Source of the DNA: CAZAZQ01 sp964489705
Lineage (GTDB): Bacteria > Zixibacteria > MSB-5A5 > GN15 > FEB-12
DNA: 45,853 bases
Direction of reading: 5' to 3'
Assembly (NCBI GenBank): GCA_964489705.1
Contig: CAZAZQ010000019.1
Location: forward strand, 1-45,853
Notes under the pieces: generated by a model
Told to the model about the DNA's origin: nothing
What the model saw: the letters and a program-made list of their open reading frames with translations, nothing else
Database searches by the model: none
In this document: positions 42,779 to 45,853 of the stretch, one piece after another
Position numbering within the stretch: position 1 is the first letter of the stretch
Layout: the number at the start of each line of letters is the position of its first letter
Position numbers and translations under genes: made by a program

Positions 42779-43017
42779 ATGTGCTTCTTTCGGCAAAGCA
42801 ATGTGGCGACAGGTCAATTTTCCAATAATACCTTGAAGTAAAAGGGGTTAAGATATTTGGAATTGCTAAAGACTCAAGCTATGACATCACCGCGTTTGAT
42901 ACGGCAATGGGAATCGACCCATGTCCTTTCTCTAAATGTAGAGAAAAACATTTCCTTAAGGTAACGTGGAAAAACAGCAATCAGAAATTCATAATCGAAT
43001 TGAAGAGCCTGTCTTAA
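42779..43017 (+). pseudogene. possible frameshifted gene remnant
   Basis: From ATG 42779 a short frame reads MCFFRQSNVATGQFSNN and then hits a stop at 42839-42841. One base back, the frame from 42829 continues YLEVKGVKIFGIAKDSSYD, then ...DPCPFSKCREKHFLKVT, to TAA 43015-43017. The joined product of about 80 residues is protein-like but of no family that I know. It contains a perfect 8-base hairpin (42927-42946, TTTCTCTA/TAGAGAAA). It could be a decayed gene or coincidence. The rest of 42700-43155 holds nothing else I can name. Confidence 0.35.
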
Positions 43018-43111
43018 GATACCCAATGAATGCTTTTTTCATAGCCCACTTGCATCGCAAAATTATCTTCCCCCTAAACCGGTAAATTTTATTTATGAAG
43101 AGCCATTTTTC

Positions 43112-43120
43112 TGGTATATT
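43112..43120 (+). promoter_or_regulatory. candidate extended -10 promoter of the GYD gene
   Basis: TGGTATATT (TG-N plus TATATT at 43115-43120) lies 35 bases before ATG 43156. No convincing -35 box is present, which fits an extended -10 promoter. A GGGAGGT site precedes the ATG. Confidence 0.4.
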
Positions 43121-43155
43121 ATTAGAAGAAGTAACCAATCTATGGGAGGTAAAAA

Positions 43156-43452
43156 ATGAAGACGTTTATTCTCATGACCAAGCTTTCACCGGAAGTAACA
43201 TCACGAATGAAAGACCGCGCCTCCATCGGACGCGCCTGGCTCGATCAAGTCAAAGAAAAATGCCCGGAGGTAAAGTTCCTCGCTCACTACGCCCTGTTGG
43301 GCAAGTATGATTTCATGGATATTTACGAAGCTCCCGACGAAGAAGTCGCCGCCAAAGTTTCGATGATAAGCCTCGCCAACGGTGCCCTACAAGCCGAAAG
43401 CTGGCTGGCTATCCCCTACAAACGAATAGTGGAACTGGCTCAAGAGATATAG
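43156..43452 (+). CDS. GYD-domain protein
   Basis: A 98-residue protein of the GYD family: FILMTKLSPEVTSRMKDRAS at the start, the central LGKYDFMDIYEAPDEEVAAK (the GYD-like motif reads GKYD here) and SLANGALQAESWLAIPYKRI. The fold is a ferredoxin-like dimeric barrel whose role is unknown. A strong GGGAGG lies six bases before the ATG. It stands alone. Confidence 0.88.
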   Translation: MKTFILMTKLSPEVTSRMKDRASIGRAWLDQVKEKCPEVKFLAHYALLGKYDFMDIYEAPDEEVAAKVSMISLANGALQAESWLAIPYKRIVELAQEI

Positions 43453-43800
43453 GGAATTATCTCATCCCCCATCGCCTTTAGCCCCTCTTCCGCTATCGCT
43501 ATAAGGCACTGGGAGAGAAGAACCTTCGCTCTACCGTAAAGAATAAGCGAACGGTTGGGAGTGCGTCATAGGGGTCAAGTATCATTACATGCCTCAAAGA
43601 ATGACAAGCCCTATGCAAAGGGATGATTTTACCTTTCTTTCACCTAGAGTAATCAGGGTTAAGTCGATATTTCGCTTGACATTGAGCCAAAAATTGTTAT
43701 CCTTATTATGGACGATTAAAAATACCACCATAACTATACTTTTTTATGGCGCCAAGAAAATTAGGAAATCCGAAGAAAAATTTTTAAGGGAGAAAACGTT
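43453..43800. other. intergenic region, no gene seen
   Basis: About 350 bases between the GYD gene and the secreted protein. A TTGACA at 43676-43681 is clear, but no good -10 box lies at the right distance (TATTAT is 22 bases away). GGGAGA at 43788-43793 is the ribosome-binding site of the next gene. I see no terminator hairpin or RNA gene. Confidence 0.5.
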
Positions 43801-45853
43801 ATGAAGTCAATGGTAATGTGTATCCTTATTCTGTCTCTGGTATTTTGTGCCGGAAGTGCCAACAGTGCCACTGAGATGGTTTTAGATAATGTGACCGGAT
43901 TATTTTCCGGAGATACTGTTATGATGGGGCAAAACATAAGATTTACCTTCCGCATAAACTACACTCCCGGCGATGGCTCAGGTATACTTGGTTCCTCAAA
44001 CGGCTTCCAGGTATGGACCACATCCGGTGCCAACTTCACCCCCATTCAATATGATACTATCAGCATTTCTACCGTGGGTGGATGGGATCACGCTTACGAT
44101 GGCGGGATCTTTATGAACCCGTTCAGCGTCGACGGCATCGGCAGGGACACCATAGGTATTGGAGGGTTTTCCATATTTGAACCCGGTTTCCGGGACGGTT
44201 TCAATGAAAACGTTTGGTATATTGAGACAACGCCTACCATGAACGATGACACCCTCTGTATCGACTCCTGTTGGTACCCTCCTGCAAACCCCTGGCTTTG
44301 GTCGACGGACGGTCCTCAGGGCGCTTTTGCCCCTGCGTGGGCGGGTCCTTTCTGTTTTCATGTTGTTTACTATAACTATCCCCCCCACTTTGACAATTGC
44401 ATAGATAGCTTGACCTTTGACCACTGTCAAACGGCACAATATGATTTTGATGCCACTGACCTTGACGATCCGGTTCTTCAGTACTCGATTGTCACAGGAC
44501 CCGGAAGTATCAACAGTTCTACCGGGGAATGGAGCTACACCCCAACTGTTGCGGATGCAGCTAATTCACCCGTAACCCTCACCGTAAAAGTAAGCGATAT
44601 TTGTTGTGATGATGACTATTGTACCGTATCTTTAATATTTACCAATGTCGCCCCGAGTTTTACGCAGGGTTGTGGTGTACACCTTCCTTTCGTCTCCGGT
44701 GTTTTGGGCACTCACCAAGTTGTCGCCGAATCGGGTGATTGTGATCCCATCACATACTACGTGGTTGAAATCAACCCCTCGCCGGTGGGACCCTATTCCA
44801 TTGATCCCAGTACCGGCGTTTTCTCTTTCACCCCGGACTCGCCCGGCGACGACGGCATGACATTCACTGTGACCGTCGGTGCTACCGATGGCGTAGACTC
44901 AACCGAATGCTCCTTTACTGTTGACGCAGTTCCGGTGGAGTTGTACGAAGTTCAAATTGAGAAAACCCACATGTCTCTCCAAGGGCAACATGAATTTGTC
45001 GATGTCACCCTCACCAAAGGTTCGGAAGAGATGGGCGGCTTTGATTTCCTCCTTGCCTATGACCGCTCCGCTCTCAATTTCCAGACGGCGGTGGGAGGTG
45101 ATCTCTACGAAGCCTGCGGCTGGGAATACTTCACCTACCGCAACTGGTTCTTCCCGTCATACTATCCCCACTTCTTCTGGGGAGGTACGGTGCGGGTTAT
45201 CGGCTTGGCGGAGCTCAATAACGGCGCCAACCACCCCAGTTGCTTTATAACCGACAAGCCGTTCACGTTCTTTACCCTTGATTTTCTGGTGACCGATAAT
45301 CGGCAATTCGAGTGTCAATTCTCCCCCATCAAATTCTACTGGACGGACTGCGGCGACAACACCATCTCCTCTAAGTCGGGGGATTCGCTCTTCGTTTCCC
45401 ATTATGTTTGGGAGAATTGGTTTGATCCGGGATATGAATACCGCATTGATACTTTGGGCGATGGTACCTTCCCGACATACTTCGGAGTTCAACCGAGTTG
45501 CTTGGAAGGCGGCGGCGAGGGAAAACCGGCACCCATTCAAATGATAGATTTTATCAACGGCGGTGTTGACATTGCCTGTGCCGATTCGCTCGATGCCCGT
45601 GGTGATGTCAACCTCAACGGTATTGCCAATGAGATCGCTGATGCGGTCGTGTTCACCAACTACTTCATCTACGGGTTGGGAGCATTTACTGTCAACGTCG
45701 AGGGGCAGATTGCCGCTACCGATGTCAACAACGACGGGCTGACCCTGACGGTCGGTGACTTGGTATATTTGGTTCGTGTTATTGTGGGCGATGCCATGCC
45801 CTATCCCAAGACCGCTCCGGTGCCGGTAGAGGCAACCTATACGTACTCGGATA
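43801..45853 (+). CDS. secreted cohesin/dockerin-like protein, 3' end beyond the window
   Basis: The frame from ATG 43801 stays open for 684 codons to the window edge. A signal peptide (MKSMVMCILILSLVFCAGSANS) opens the protein. After an N-terminal beta-rich part, two putative Ig-like (He_PIG) repeats follow: YSIVTGPGSINSSTGEWSYTP near residue 226 and the segment ending YSIDPSTGVFSFTPD near 335. A cohesin-like segment begins near residue 381 (FVDVTLTKGSEEMGGFDFLL then AYDRSALNF). Calcium-loop dockerin-like repeats come at about 600-665 (GDVNLNGIANEIADAVVFTN and TDVNNDGLTLTVGDLVYLVR). Such proteins are large surface or secreted modules in Zixibacteria-like genomes; they do not by themselves imply a cellulosome. 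Confidence 0.88.
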   Translation, partial: MKSMVMCILILSLVFCAGSANSATEMVLDNVTGLFSGDTVMMGQNIRFTFRINYTPGDGSGILGSSNGFQVWTTSGANFTPIQYDTISISTVGGWDHAYDGGIFMNPFSVDGIGRDTIGIGGFSIFEPGFRDGFNENVWYIETTPTMNDDTLCIDSCWYPPANPWLWSTDGPQGAFAPAWAGPFCFHVVYYNYPPHFDNCIDSLTFDHCQTAQYDFDATDLDDPVLQYSIVTGPGSINSSTGEWSYTPTVADAANSPVTLTVKVSDICCDDDYCTVSLIFTNVAPSFTQGCGVHLPFVSGVLGTHQVVAESGDCDPITYYVVEINPSPVGPYSIDPSTGVFSFTPDSPGDDGMTFTVTVGATDGVDSTECSFTVDAVPVELYEVQIEKTHMSLQGQHEFVDVTLTKGSEEMGGFDFLLAYDRSALNFQTAVGGDLYEACGWEYFTYRNWFFPSYYPHFFWGGTVRVIGLAELNNGANHPSCFITDKPFTFFTLDFLVTDNRQFECQFSPIKFYWTDCGDNTISSKSGDSLFVSHYVWENWFDPGYEYRIDTLGDGTFPTYFGVQPSCLEGGGEGKPAPIQMIDFINGGVDIACADSLDARGDVNLNGIANEIADAVVFTNYFIYGLGAFTVNVEGQIAATDVNNDGLTLTVGDLVYLVRVIVGDAMPYPKTAPVPVEATYTYSD

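Larger units (their letters stand above)
40221..43017. mobile_element. horizontally acquired restriction-modification patch
   Basis: The stretch is visibly AT-richer than the flanking DNA, holds an HTH gene, a restriction enzyme and its methyltransferase on one strand, and is bordered by two frameshifted genes. It begins 61 bases after a tRNA-Ala gene, a common insertion neighbourhood. I found no integrase, transposase, terminal repeat or copy of the tRNA 3' end at the other side, so the boundaries and mechanism are uncertain. Confidence 0.6.

Noticed and set aside
40085..43155. Duplicated tRNA 3' end as an attachment site
   Set aside because: I looked for a second copy of the T-arm and acceptor sequence near 42.5-43.1 kb and found none; GGGAATCGACCCA at about 42910 is only superficially similar.

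Overview
The window reads as a chromosomal segment of a Gram-negative bacterium of the FCB superphylum. Zixibacteria or a close relative is my best guess, but this is inference. Supporting signs are the short primary sigma factor without region 1.1 (27200-28054), a PorT-like outer-membrane beta-barrel gene, a lipoprotein, and several secreted proteins carrying dockerin-like D-N-N-D-G repeats of the GDVNNDG...DLVYLV kind. Most of the DNA is moderately GC-rich and densely coded. One patch (about 40.2-43.0 kb) is visibly AT-richer and looks acquired.

Layout. 0.35-8.5 kb: complete F1Fo ATP synthase locus (atpZ, an atpI-like gene, atpB, E, F, H, A, an inserted outer-membrane beta-barrel gene, atpG, D, C) between a sigma70-type promoter and a hairpin terminator. 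8.7-15.5 kb: yceD-rpmF-plsX-fabH-fabD-fabG-acpP-fabF-rnc, the classic fatty-acid and ribosome cluster. 15.6-17.1 kb: two single-gene units, a histone-H1-like DNA-binding protein and an etfB with no etfA beside it. 17.2-24.0 kb: a large exported protein of unknown function, a heterodimeric ABC exporter and an inositol-monophosphatase-family enzyme. 24.0-27.1 kb: two divergent secreted dockerin-type proteins, one a kelch propeller and one with three copies of a cysteine-rich repeat. 27.2-29.6 kb: primary sigma factor and an HtrA protease (minus strand). 29.9-34.2 kb: a plus-strand operon of class II aldolase, an aminotransferase-fold protein lacking the PLP lysine, folB, folK, a deoxynucleoside kinase and panB. 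34.4-38.5 kb: a minus-strand set of ECF sigma, zinc-finger anti-sigma, lipoprotein, deoB and deoC. 38.6-40.0 kb: DHA2-type efflux pump. 40.1 kb: tRNA-Ala(GGC). 40.2-43.0 kb: a HindIII-type restriction-modification cassette with an HTH gene and two broken flanking genes. 43.2 kb: a GYD-domain protein. 43.8 kb to the end: a secreted cohesin/dockerin-like protein cut off by the window edge.

Most of the window is core metabolism. The least ordinary items are the lysine-less aminotransferase homologue inside the folate/pantothenate operon, the beta-barrel gene inside the ATP synthase operon, the Myb/SANT plus H1-tail protein, the triplicated cysteine-rich repeat protein, and the HindIII-like cassette beside the tRNA gene. 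I did not find CRISPR arrays, rRNA, transposases or phage structural genes.
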